Assembly (NCBI RefSeq): GCF_042657065.1
Contig: NZ_JBHSNF010000002.1
Coordinates: forward strand, 186,001-250,000
Direction: 5' to 3'
DNA from: Rhodanobacter ginsengisoli
GTDB taxonomy: Bacteria; Pseudomonadota; Gammaproteobacteria; Xanthomonadales; Rhodanobacteraceae
DNA: 64,000 nucleotides
Part shown: piece by piece, positions 8,443-16,786 of the stretch
How the letters are laid out: every line of letters begins with the position of its first letter
Numbering within the stretch: the stretch's first letter is position 1
Program-made: the position numbers and the translations under genes
Notes under the pieces: generated by a model
Database searches by the model: none
Told to the model about the DNA's origin: nothing
The model's input: the letters and a program-made list of their open reading frames with translations, nothing else

Positions 8443-9705
8443 ATGAACGAGCCACGCTGGGACCGCTTGCTGCTCAATGCCACGCTGGCGACGTTCGTCG
8501 GCGACACCCCGTACGGCCTGATCGAGCAGGCGGCGATCGGCTTGCATCACGGTCGTATCGCCTGGCTCGGTCGCGTGAACGATCTGCCGGACGCGCCGAA
8601 CCTGCTTGCCGACGTGGTGGAATCGCTGGATGGCGCGCTGGTCACGCCGGGACTGATCGACTGCCATACCCATCTGGTGTTCGGTGGCGACCGCGCGCAT
8701 GAATTCGACCTGCGCCTGAACGGTGCCGGCTACGAAGAGATCGCCCGCGCCGGCGGCGGCATCCTGTCGACCGTCCAGGCCACCCGCGCGGCCAGCGAGG
8801 AGGCGTTGTACGCGCAAGCCTTGCCGCGGGCACGCGCGCTGCTCGCCGACGGCGTGACCACGCTGGAAATCAAATCCGGTTACGGCCTGGAGCTGGAAAG
8901 CGAGCGCCGCATGCTGCGTGTGGCGCGGCGGCTGGGCCGCGAACTCGGGATCACCGTGCAGACCAGTTTCCTGGGGCTGCATGCGCTGCCGCCGGAATAT
9001 CTCGATCGACGCGCCGAGTACGTGGCGCTGGTCTGCGACGAGATGCTGCCCGCGCTGGCCGCCGACGGACTGGTCGACGCAGTCGATGCGTTCTGCGAAG
9101 GGATCGGCTTCAGCCGCGAGGAAACCCGCCGCCTGTTCGAGCGCGCGAAGCAGCTCGGGCTGCCGGTAAAACTGCACGCCGAGCAGTTGTCCGACCTCGA
9201 CGGCGCGGCGCTGGTCGCCGAATACGGCGGCCTGTCGGCCGACCACCTGGAGCATCTCGGCGAGTCGGGCATCAAGGCGATGGCCATGGCCGGTACCGTC
9301 GCCGTGCTGTTGCCCGGTGCGTTCTATGCGCTGCGCGAGACGCGGCTGCCGCCGGTGGACCTGCTGCGCGAGCATCGCGTGCCGATGGCGGTCGCCACCG
9401 ACTGCAACCCCGGCACCTCGCCGCTGCTGTCGCTGCGGTTGGCCGCCGGGATGGCCTGCACGCTGTTCCGGCTGACGCCCGAGGAAGCGTTGCGCGGGGT
9501 CACCGTCCATGCCGCCCGCGCGCTGGGATTGACCGATCGCGGCACGCTGGCGCCGGGCCAGCGCGCCGACCTGGTGGTATGGAACACCAGCCGGCCGGCC
9601 GAGCTGTGCTACTGGATCGGCGGCAGCCTGGCCCGCAAGATCTATGTGGCAGGCGAAACGGTGTCGCGGCGCAAGCCGCCCAGGCGTTCGCCCAGCGCCT
9701 CGTAG
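8443..9705 (+). CDS. hutI: Imidazolonepropionase HutI
   Basis: A 420-residue amidohydrolase that hydrolyses 4-imidazolone-5-propanoate to N-formimino-L-glutamate, the step just before HutF. Metal and substrate motifs are present: DCHTHLVFGGDRAHEF, EIKSGYG, KLHAEQLSD, DHLEHL and ATDCNPGTSP. The length is typical, with a basic C-terminal tail (RRKPPRRSPSAS). The last 64 bp overlap, tail to tail, the end of lpxK on the opposite strand, so the extra C-terminal residues of HutI are read from lpxK antisense sequence. Confidence 0.94.
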   Translation: MNEPRWDRLLLNATLATFVGDTPYGLIEQAAIGLHHGRIAWLGRVNDLPDAPNLLADVVESLDGALVTPGLIDCHTHLVFGGDRAHEFDLRLNGAGYEEIARAGGGILSTVQATRAASEEALYAQALPRARALLADGVTTLEIKSGYGLELESERRMLRVARRLGRELGITVQTSFLGLHALPPEYLDRRAEYVALVCDEMLPALAADGLVDAVDAFCEGIGFSREETRRLFERAKQLGLPVKLHAEQLSDLDGAALVAEYGGLSADHLEHLGESGIKAMAMAGTVAVLLPGAFYALRETRLPPVDLLREHRVPMAVATDCNPGTSPLLSLRLAAGMACTLFRLTPEEALRGVTVHAARALGLTDRGTLAPGQRADLVVWNTSRPAELCYWIGGSLARKIYVAGETVSRRKPPRRSPSAS

Positions 9706-10643
9706 AAAGCCGGTGGCAGCTCCGCCTGCACCGGCACGCGCCACCAGTGCGGCCGGGCGAACTGGCGGCATTTGACCGCATCCTTGTCGGTCATCAGCAA
9801 CGGCAGCTCATCGCCGAAGTCCAGCTCGCGCGCCGCGAACGCGTGGTGATCGGCGAAGGCATGCTCGATCACCTCGATGCCTGCGGAACGCAGGCTGTCG
9901 AAGAAACGCGCCGGATGACCGATCGCCGCGATCGCATGAACGCGGCGACCGGAAAAAGCAGCCAGCGGCTGGCGTCGGCCATCGCCCAGGGCCACCGCCT
10001 CGCCACCGCGCAACTGCATCGGGTATTCGCCCTCGGCGCAGGTGCCGCCGTTGCAGACGCGGAAGTCCACCCGGTGCAGGCGGGCCAGCGGCTCGCGCAA
10101 CGGACCGCGCGGCAACAGCCGCCCGTTGCCGAAGCGCCGCACGCCATCGATCACGCAGATCTCCAGGTCCCGGGCCAGCGTGTAGTGCTGCAGGCCGTCG
10201 TCGGCGACCAGCACGTCGCATCCAGCCTCCAGCAGCAGGCGTGCCGCCGCCGGCCGGTCGCGACCCACCGCCACCGGCACGCCGCTGGCATGGATCAGGC
10301 AGGGTTCGTCGCCCACTTCCGCCGGATCCGGTGCGGCGCCCAGCAGCAACGGTTCGCGCCGGCTGCCGCCGTAGCCACGGCTGACCACGCCGGGGCGCCA
10401 ACCCCGTGCCTGCAAGGCCTCGACCAGCGCGATCGTGAGCGGTGTCTTGCCGGTGCCGCCCACGCTGAGGTTGCCGATCACGATCACCGGTGCCTGCAGG
10501 CGCACGCTGCGCAGCCAGCCGGCCCGATACAGCATCCGGCGCAGGCGTACCACGGCGCCGTACAGCGCCGCCAGCGGCCACGTCCACCAGGGCGCCCGGC
10601 GACTGCCGTACCAGGCTGATTCGAGCGTGTCGATCAGCGCCAT
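9642..10643 (-). CDS. lpxK: Tetraacyldisaccharide 4'-kinase LpxK
   Basis: A 333-residue membrane-associated kinase that phosphorylates the 4' position of the lipid A disaccharide (Raetz pathway). It has an N-terminal amphipathic/membrane segment, P-loop GNLSVGGTGKTPLT near residue 60, VVSRGYGG, and the DDGLQH motif with the catalytic Asp. The ATG at 10643 (MALIDTLESAWYG) is preferred over a TTG two codons earlier. It is 9 bp downstream of msbA, so kinase and flippase are cotranscribed, as is common. Its 3' end overlaps hutI convergently by 64 bp. Confidence 0.95.
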   Translation of the reverse strand: MALIDTLESAWYGSRRAPWWTWPLAALYGAVVRLRRMLYRAGWLRSVRLQAPVIVIGNLSVGGTGKTPLTIALVEALQARGWRPGVVSRGYGGSRREPLLLGAAPDPAEVGDEPCLIHASGVPVAVGRDRPAAARLLLEAGCDVLVADDGLQHYTLARDLEICVIDGVRRFGNGRLLPRGPLREPLARLHRVDFRVCNGGTCAEGEYPMQLRGGEAVALGDGRRQPLAAFSGRRVHAIAAIGHPARFFDSLRSAGIEVIEHAFADHHAFAARELDFGDELPLLMTDKDAVKCRQFARPHWWRVPVQAELPPAFYEALGERLGGLRRDTVSPAT

Positions 10644-10652
10644 GGTCAATCC

Positions 10653-12437
10653 TCAGTCGCCGCCCTGACGGACGACGGCATCGTGGAACTGCATCCGGTG
10701 CAACGCGGCGTATTGGCCGCCCAGCGCCATCAGCTCGGCGTGGGTACCGCGTTCGATGATCGTCCCCTGATCCATCACGGCGATCTGGTCGGCGCCTTCG
10801 ACCGTGGACAGGCGATGCGCGATGACCAGGGTGGTGCGGTCGCGCATCAGTCGCTGCAGGGCCTGCTGGATCAGTCGCTCCGATTCGGTGTCCAGTGCGC
10901 TGGTGGCTTCGTCCAGCACCAGGATCGGCGCGTTCTTGAGGATCGCACGGGCGATCGCGATGCGCTGGCGCTGGCCGCCGGAAAGCATGTTGCCGCCCTG
11001 GCCGATCTGGGTGTGGATGCCCTGCGGCATGCGCGCGATGAATTCCATCGCATTGGCCGCCTCGGCCGCGGCGACGATGTCCGCTTCGTCGGCGCCGGCC
11101 AGTTCGCCATAGGCGATGTTGTTCGCCACGGTGTCGTTGAACAGCATCACGCCCTGCCCGACCCAGGCAATCTGGCGACGCAGCGAGGCCAGGGTGTAGT
11201 TCTCATAGTCCTGGCCGTCGAGGACGATGCGACCCGCGCCCGGCGTATTGAAACGCGGCAGCAGGCTGACCAGGCTGCTCTTGCCGCTGCCGGAGCGACC
11301 GACCAGCGCCGTCACCGTGCCCGGTACGCAATGCAGGTCGACCCCGCGCAAGGCGGCGACATCGTTGCGCGGATAGACCAGGCTGACCGACTCGAAGCGC
11401 AGGTCGCCGCGGGCGCGTGCCAGCTCGCGGCTGCCGCTGTCCACTTCCGGCGGCAGGTCGATCACCTCGAAGATCTCCTCGGCCGCCGACAGCCCGCGCT
11501 GGATGTTCGACTGCACGCTGGCCAGGCGCTTGAGCGAGGGCAGCATCGTTCCCATCGCGGTGAGCACGGCAAAGAACACGCCGGGCGTCATGCTGCCCAG
11601 CACCTGTGGCCGCGTGCCGAGGAAGACCAGCGCGGCCAGCGCGGTGGCGGCGATCAGCTGGACGGTGGAGCTGGAGGCGGCATTGGTGGCGGCGATCTTC
11701 AGATTGAGCCGGCTCGTATGCCGCGTGATGTGCTCGAAGCGGCCCGCCTCATACGCCTGACCGCCGTAGATCCGCACTTCGCGATGGGCACCGACCGATT
11801 CCTCCACGGTCCCGGTGACCGATCCCATGGTGCCCTGGATACGGCGGCTGATCTTGCGGTAGCGGCGACTGACCACGGTGGCGACCAGCGCGATCGCGGG
11901 CACCATCACCAGCAGCGAGAGCGTGAGGTAGGGGCTGTAGTAGAGCATCACGAACAGCATCGCGATCACGGTGAAGCCGTCGGTGATCGCGATCTTCGCC
12001 GCGCTGCTGGATGCCGCCGCCACCTGTTCGCTGGTGTAGGTGATGCGCGAGACCTGCTGTCCGGAGGGCTCGCTGCCGAAAAAAGGCGCCGGCAACCTGA
12101 GATAGGCGTTGAAGACGTCCTGCTGCATCGCCTGAACGACGTGACGGCCGATATAGGAAACGCCGTAGTCGCTGACGAAGGTGCCCAGCGAGCGCACCAG
12201 GAAAATGCCGATGATCCAGATCGGCATCCAGAAGATCAGGTAGGGATCCTTGAGCGTGAACAGCTTGTCGATCATCGGCTTGAGCAGGCCGGTGAACAGG
12301 GCCAGGCCGCCACCATCGACCAGCATGCCCACCAGCGCGACCAGGGCGATCGGCCAGTAGCGCCGCGAGTAACCGAGCAGCCGCCGGTACACCTGCCAGC
12401 TGTCGGCACCCCGCTTGCCGGCCTTGCCGGAGCTCAT
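10653..12437 (-). CDS. msbA: Lipid A export permease/ATP-binding protein MsbA
   Basis: A 594-residue ABC half-transporter that flips lipid A-core across the inner membrane. Six helices lie in residues about 25-325, starting IALVALVGMLVDGGGLALFT. The nucleotide-binding domain has Walker A GRSGSGKSS, Q-loop AWVGQGVMLFNDTVANNIAY, signature LSGGQRQRIAIARA, Walker B ILVLDEATSALD and the H-loop in VIAHRLS. The start overlaps the exbD stop as ATGA, and lpxK follows 9 bp later. The family call is firm from length, layout and the lpxK neighbour. Confidence 0.95.
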   Translation of the reverse strand: MSSGKAGKRGADSWQVYRRLLGYSRRYWPIALVALVGMLVDGGGLALFTGLLKPMIDKLFTLKDPYLIFWMPIWIIGIFLVRSLGTFVSDYGVSYIGRHVVQAMQQDVFNAYLRLPAPFFGSEPSGQQVSRITYTSEQVAAASSSAAKIAITDGFTVIAMLFVMLYYSPYLTLSLLVMVPAIALVATVVSRRYRKISRRIQGTMGSVTGTVEESVGAHREVRIYGGQAYEAGRFEHITRHTSRLNLKIAATNAASSSTVQLIAATALAALVFLGTRPQVLGSMTPGVFFAVLTAMGTMLPSLKRLASVQSNIQRGLSAAEEIFEVIDLPPEVDSGSRELARARGDLRFESVSLVYPRNDVAALRGVDLHCVPGTVTALVGRSGSGKSSLVSLLPRFNTPGAGRIVLDGQDYENYTLASLRRQIAWVGQGVMLFNDTVANNIAYGELAGADEADIVAAAEAANAMEFIARMPQGIHTQIGQGGNMLSGGQRQRIAIARAILKNAPILVLDEATSALDTESERLIQQALQRLMRDRTTLVIAHRLSTVEGADQIAVMDQGTIIERGTHAELMALGGQYAALHRMQFHDAVVRQGGD

Positions 12438-12865
12438 TGAGCCGCGCCTGGCTTGCTCGGCGTAGTGGCGATCGACAGCCGGGTGAAGCCGAGCTGGCCC
12501 AGCGCGTCCATCGCGGTGATCACGTTCTGGTTCGGTGTCATCGCGTCGGCGCGGATCGTCACCGGGCGGTCGCGGTCATCGCCCGCATTGCGGGTGATGG
12601 TCTGCTTGAGCGGCTCGATGCCCTCGCCCATCACCTCGTCGCTGCCGACGTAGAAGCGGCCGTCGCGGTCGATCATGATGGTCAGCGCCGGTGCGTTCAT
12701 GTCGCGCTCCTGCACGCTGGCCTGCGGCAGGGTCACCTTCATGCGTGAGTGCTGCACGAACGTGCTGGTCAGCACGAAGAACATCAGCAGGGTCAGCAGC
12801 ACGTCGATCAACGGAATCACGTTGATCTCGAAATCATCCCCGCGGCGGTCGTTGCTGATACGCAT
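12434..12865 (-). CDS. exbD: ExbD/TolR-family proton-channel subunit
   Basis: A 143-residue inner-membrane protein with a single N-terminal helix (INVIPLIDVLLTLLMFFVLT) carrying the conserved Asp that takes part in proton passage, followed by a periplasmic ExbD/TolR domain. It works with the ExbB-like protein encoded 10 bp upstream to energise a TonB- or TolA-type partner. No TonB gene is adjacent; instead msbA and lpxK follow with a 4-bp overlap. Whether the pair energises iron uptake or serves envelope work is not shown by the sequence. Confidence 0.93.
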   Translation of the reverse strand: MRISNDRRGDDFEINVIPLIDVLLTLLMFFVLTSTFVQHSRMKVTLPQASVQERDMNAPALTIMIDRDGRFYVGSDEVMGEGIEPLKQTITRNAGDDRDRPVTIRADAMTPNQNVITAMDALGQLGFTRLSIATTPSKPGAAQ

Positions 12866-12875
12866 CGGCGTGCAC

Positions 12876-13535
12876 TCAGCCCGCGCCCGGCGCGGTCGCC
12901 GTGGGCGCGCGACGGGGCCGTGCCGGCACCGTGGCAGCGAGGGTCAGGTCGTCCAGCAACGCGGTCGCCTGTTTCTCCATCTCCACGCAGTAGCCGGCCA
13001 CGCGCGAACGGAAGTAGCGGTGCAGCACGTAGGCGGGAATCGCCACGGTCAGGCCCGACGCGGTGCAGATCAGCGCCTCGCCGATGCCGCCGGCCATCTT
13101 GGCCGGATCGCCGATGCCGCCGGCCATGACTTCCATGAACATGCGGATCAGGCCGATCACGGTGCCGAACAGACCCAGCAGCGGGCCGATCAGGGCGATC
13201 GTGCCCAACGTGTTGAGGTAGCGTTCCATGCGATGGATCACATGCCGGCCGGTGTCCTCGATGCGCTCCTTGATCAGCTCGCGCGGCTGCCTGCGCACGG
13301 CCAGCGCGGCGGCCAGCAGCTCGCCCAGCGGCGAGCCGTCCGACAGCGTCTCCAGGTGTTTCGGATCGAGCTGGCCGGAGCGCGCCCACTGGCGCACCTC
13401 CTCACCCAGCCCGGGCGGCAGCACCGACTTGCGCCGCAGCGTCCAGCAGCGCTCCAACACGATCGCCAGGGCAATCGCCGAACAGATCAGGATGGGCACC
13501 ATCGCCCACCCGCCAGCCATCAGAATTTCCAGCAC
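12876..13535 (-). CDS. exbB: ExbB/TolQ/MotA-family proton-channel protein
   Basis: A 219-residue three-helix inner-membrane protein: helix 1 MVPILICSAIALAIVLE, helix 2 LGTIALIGPLLGLFGTVIGL and helix 3 near LICTASGLTVAIPAYVL. GPLLGLFGTVIGLIRMF is the MotA/TolQ/ExbB signature. The start is set at the GTG at 13535 because family members, as I recall them, begin about six residues before the AGGW motif; ATGs at 13520 or near 13575 are alternatives. The longer open frame upstream is Arg/Pro-rich and lacks conserved sequence. It is the first gene of the exbB-exbD-msbA-lpxK run. Confidence 0.9.
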   Translation of the reverse strand: MLEILMAGGWAMVPILICSAIALAIVLERCWTLRRKSVLPPGLGEEVRQWARSGQLDPKHLETLSDGSPLGELLAAALAVRRQPRELIKERIEDTGRHVIHRMERYLNTLGTIALIGPLLGLFGTVIGLIRMFMEVMAGGIGDPAKMAGGIGEALICTASGLTVAIPAYVLHRYFRSRVAGYCVEMEKQATALLDDLTLAATVPARPRRAPTATAPGAG

Positions 13536-13623
13536 CTTTCGACCCCGACGTACTACCTGACAAGAAGCGCGCATCATAGCAGTCCCGCCCGCCGGTACTG
13601 CGGCACCGGTGGCATTCCCGGCC

Positions 13624-15936
13624 TCATTCGCGCCAGTAACGCGCCTGCCGTCGGCGCCAGCCCGGTTCGCGCCACGGCCGGGTGTCGGCCGGGAAATCCA
13701 GCGCGATCGCACCCTCCACCGCGGTATTGAACACCGGCACACCGGCTTCGGCATAGCGCGCCAGCACGTCCGCCCGCGGGTGACCGAAGCGGTTGCGCCA
13801 GCCCGCCGAGACCAGCGCCAGCGGCGGCTTCACGGCGGCGATGAAGGCCGCGCCGGAGGAACTGCTGCTGCCGTGATGCGGCACCAGCAGCACCGGCGCC
13901 GGTCCGCGGCCGAGTGCGTCAGCCACGGCCGGCTCGGCTCGAGAACTGATGTCGCCGGTGAGCAACAGGCGTCCGCCATGGCCCTCGACCAGCAGCACGC
14001 AGGAACTGTCATTGCCGCTGTCGCCGCGGCCCGGCGCGGGATTCAACACGCGAAAGTGCACGCCGTTCCATTGCCAGGCCTGGCCGGCGACGCACTGGCG
14101 CATCGGCAGCTTCATCCGCGCCGGCTCGCCGGCGTAGCGAGAGGCCTGCGGAAACGCACTCGCGACCGCCACGGCGCCGCCGGCGTGATCGTTGTCGCCG
14201 TGGCTGATCATCAGCAGGTCCAGATGGCCGATGCCGAGCGCATGGATCGCGGGCAGCACCACTGCGTCACCGAGGTCGAATCCCGAGGGATACCGCGCGC
14301 CGGCGTCGTAAACCAGCGCGTGGTCGCGGGTGCGCAACAGGACCGACAGGCCCTGCCCCACGTCCAGCACCCATGCCTGGAACGCACCATCGCGCAGCAC
14401 CGGACGCGGCGGCCACAGCAGCGGAAGGAACAGCAACAGGCCCAGCCAGCGCAAGGGCACGCCACGCGGCAGGAACAGCCACAGCGCGCCCAGCAGGGCC
14501 AGCAGCAAGGCGTGCAGCTGCAGCGCAGGAAGATACCAGTGCGCGCCCGGCCAGCCCGCCATGTGCTGCAGCAGCCACCACTGCGCATGCACCAGGCGCG
14601 CGGCCAGCCACAGCACCGGCGTGGCCAGCGGCGGGCACAGTCCCAGCAGCAACATGCCGAGCAGCGCGCATGGCACGATCACGAAGCTGACCAGCGGCAC
14701 CGCGATCAGGTTCGACAGCGCCCCCACCAGCGAGGCCTGGCCGAAAAACCACAGGGTCAACGGCAGCAGCGCCACCGTCATCACCAGCTGACCGGCCGAC
14801 AGCTCGTGCACGAACGCGCGCAGTCCACGCCCGCGCGCCTGCAGGCACAGCATCAGGAACGCCACGCCGACGAAGGACAGCCAGAACCCCGCCGCCAGCA
14901 CCGCCAGCGGATCGACCAGCAGGATCGCGATCATCGCCAGCGCCAGCGATTGCTCACCGCTGCTGCCACGTCGACTGCAGCGTGCCAGCGCCACCACCGC
15001 AATCATCAACAGGGTGCGCACGGTGGGCAGGCCGAAGCCGGCCAGCGCACTGTAGATGCCGGCCGCCAGCAACGCGGCGGCGGCCTGTGACTGCGGCCGT
15101 GGCAGCCACAGCCCGCAACGCGGCCACAGCGCATGCACCAGCATGGCCAGCCATACGCCGAACACCGCCGCCACGCCGACGTGGAAGCCGGAGATGGCGA
15201 TCAGGTGGGAGACCCCGTTGGCACGCGCCACGGCCCAGTCCCGCTGGCTCAGCCCGCGCGTATCCCCGACCGAAAACGCCTGCAGCAGCGCGGCATCATG
15301 CGGATCGCGCACGCGCGCGGCGATGCCGCGGGCGACCGCGTCGCGGACGCCATCGACGCACCAGTGCGGGCCGGCCAGCGGGTGGTTGCCGTCGTCATCG
15401 CGCACATAACCGGTGGCGACGATGCCGCGCTCCAGTGCCGAGCGCTCGCTGTCGGCACTGCCGGGATCGAGCAGGCCGCGCGGTCGCTTCAGGCGCAGCA
15501 GCAGATGCCAGCGGGTACATGGCCGCAAGGACGGCGCGCCGTCGTACCAGGACACGGTGATACGTCCGCGCAGGTCCACCGGCCGGCCGTCCAGCATCGC
15601 CCGCTCCACCCGCAGCGTGAAGCGACTGGCATCGGTGCGCGCCAGCGGCAGGTCGACCAGGGTGCCGACGATGGCGAAATCGCGACCCTCGAGCGCGCGT
15701 GGCAGACGCGCATCCATCGCCACCGAGCCACGCCACGCCGCCCACCCGACGCCAAGCAGCAGGCAGGCCAGCCAGCGCCAGCGCGGACAGCGCCAGGCCA
15801 GCAGCAACGCGAGGGGAAACAGCAGGCCGGAGCACCAGCATGGCGGCAACATCGGCAGCCACTGCACCAGCAGCACACCGGCCAGCAGCGACGCTGCCGC
15901 CGCGATTGCCGTGGGCATTGCCGCCACTCGCGTCAT
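13624..15936 (-). CDS. comEC: DNA internalisation competence protein ComEC/Rec2
   Basis: A 770-residue polytopic protein forming the inner-membrane channel for transforming DNA. Order of parts: N-terminal helices, an OB-like region (about 60-200), the Competence helix block containing HLIAISGFHVGV, and a C-terminal metallo-beta-lactamase-like domain with VLDVGQGLSVLL, ISHGDNDHAGG and LLLTGDIS. The start is placed at the ATG at 15936 rather than at an upstream ATG at 15987, because a TAGGCT -10-like element lies between them. The gene is complete, so it supports natural transformability, but no other competence genes are in the window. Confidence 0.92.
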   Translation of the reverse strand: MTRVAAMPTAIAAAASLLAGVLLVQWLPMLPPCWCSGLLFPLALLLAWRCPRWRWLACLLLGVGWAAWRGSVAMDARLPRALEGRDFAIVGTLVDLPLARTDASRFTLRVERAMLDGRPVDLRGRITVSWYDGAPSLRPCTRWHLLLRLKRPRGLLDPGSADSERSALERGIVATGYVRDDDGNHPLAGPHWCVDGVRDAVARGIAARVRDPHDAALLQAFSVGDTRGLSQRDWAVARANGVSHLIAISGFHVGVAAVFGVWLAMLVHALWPRCGLWLPRPQSQAAAALLAAGIYSALAGFGLPTVRTLLMIAVVALARCSRRGSSGEQSLALAMIAILLVDPLAVLAAGFWLSFVGVAFLMLCLQARGRGLRAFVHELSAGQLVMTVALLPLTLWFFGQASLVGALSNLIAVPLVSFVIVPCALLGMLLLGLCPPLATPVLWLAARLVHAQWWLLQHMAGWPGAHWYLPALQLHALLLALLGALWLFLPRGVPLRWLGLLLFLPLLWPPRPVLRDGAFQAWVLDVGQGLSVLLRTRDHALVYDAGARYPSGFDLGDAVVLPAIHALGIGHLDLLMISHGDNDHAGGAVAVASAFPQASRYAGEPARMKLPMRQCVAGQAWQWNGVHFRVLNPAPGRGDSGNDSSCVLLVEGHGGRLLLTGDISSRAEPAVADALGRGPAPVLLVPHHGSSSSSGAAFIAAVKPPLALVSAGWRNRFGHPRADVLARYAEAGVPVFNTAVEGAIALDFPADTRPWREPGWRRRQARYWRE

Positions 15937-15968
15937 GCCACCCGCCCCGTTCCATCCTGGATGGGACG

Positions 15969-15974
15969 AGCCTA
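15969..15974 (-). promoter_or_regulatory. Putative -10 element (TAGGCT) for comEC
   Basis: Minus-strand TAGGCT inside CTAGGCTCG, about 33 bp before the chosen comEC ATG. It falls inside the longest possible comEC frame and is one reason for choosing the internal start. No strong -35 is seen. Confidence 0.4.
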
Positions 15975-16057
15975 GCGCGGTCGCCACGGCGATGCGGACG
16001 AAAACCCTGTAGGCAGACGCCGCGCGCTGGCGGCGCCGAATCCGCCGCCCTCGACGC

Positions 16058-16786
16058 TCAGTCTTGCGCGCTTTCCTGCAACACGCCGTTGTGCAGCACC
16101 AGGGTGCGATCCATCCGCGCCGCCAGCCGCGTGTCGTGGGTGACCAGGACGAAGCTGGTACCGATTTCCCGGTTGAGCTCGAGCATCAAGGCATAGACCT
16201 GCGCGGCATTGCCCTCGTCGAGATTGCCGGTCGGCTCGTCGCCCAGCACGCAGGCCGGCCGGGTCACCAGCGCGCGCGCCACCGCGCAACGCTGGCGCTC
16301 GCCGCCGGACAGTTCGGACGGCTTGTGGTGGGTGCGCGCGCCCAGCCCGACCCGTTCCAGCAGGGTCATCGCCCGCTGCTGCGCCTCGCCGATCGCGGTG
16401 CCGCGGATCAGCAGCGGCATGCACACGTTCTCCAGTGCGGTGAACTCGGGCAGCAGGTGATGGAACTGGTAGATGAAGCCCAGCGAGCGGTTGCGCACGC
16501 GTCCGCGCTCGGCATCGGACAGCGTGGACAGCACGCGGCCGTCCACTTCCACCTCGCCGGCGGTCAACGTGTCCAGCCCGCCGATGATGTGCAGCAAGGT
16601 GCTCTTGCCCGAACCGGAGGCGCCGACGATCGCCAGCGTCTCGCCGCGTTTCAGGGTGAAGTTGACGTCGCCCAGCACCTCGGTGCGCAAGCCGCCTTCG
16701 TCGTAGGTCTTGGCCACGTGGCTGGCGCGCAGCACGTTTTCGCTCGGGGACATCGCGGCGCTCTCTTTCCTGGTGGTCTCATTCAT
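16058..16786 (-). CDS. lolD: Lipoprotein-releasing system ATP-binding protein LolD
   Basis: A 242-residue ATPase that powers extraction of outer-membrane lipoproteins from the inner membrane to LolA. It shows Walker A GASGSGKSTLL, FIYQFHHLLPEFTALENV (the Q-loop region typical of LolD), signature LSGGERQRCAVARA, Walker B VLGDEPTGNLD and switch LVTHD. An internal ATG (MSPSENVL) 11 codons in is an alternative start. It overlaps the upstream permease gene by 8 bp. Confidence 0.94.
   Translation of the reverse strand: MNETTRKESAAMSPSENVLRASHVAKTYDEGGLRTEVLGDVNFTLKRGETLAIVGASGSGKSTLLHIIGGLDTLTAGEVEVDGRVLSTLSDAERGRVRNRSLGFIYQFHHLLPEFTALENVCMPLLIRGTAIGEAQQRAMTLLERVGLGARTHHKPSELSGGERQRCAVARALVTRPACVLGDEPTGNLDEGNAAQVYALMLELNREIGTSFVLVTHDTRLAARMDRTLVLHNGVLQESAQD

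Noticed and set aside
3873..9705. A hut operon
   Set aside because: hutF and hutI are on opposite strands with two unrelated genes between, and no HutC-type regulator or hutH/hutU is present.
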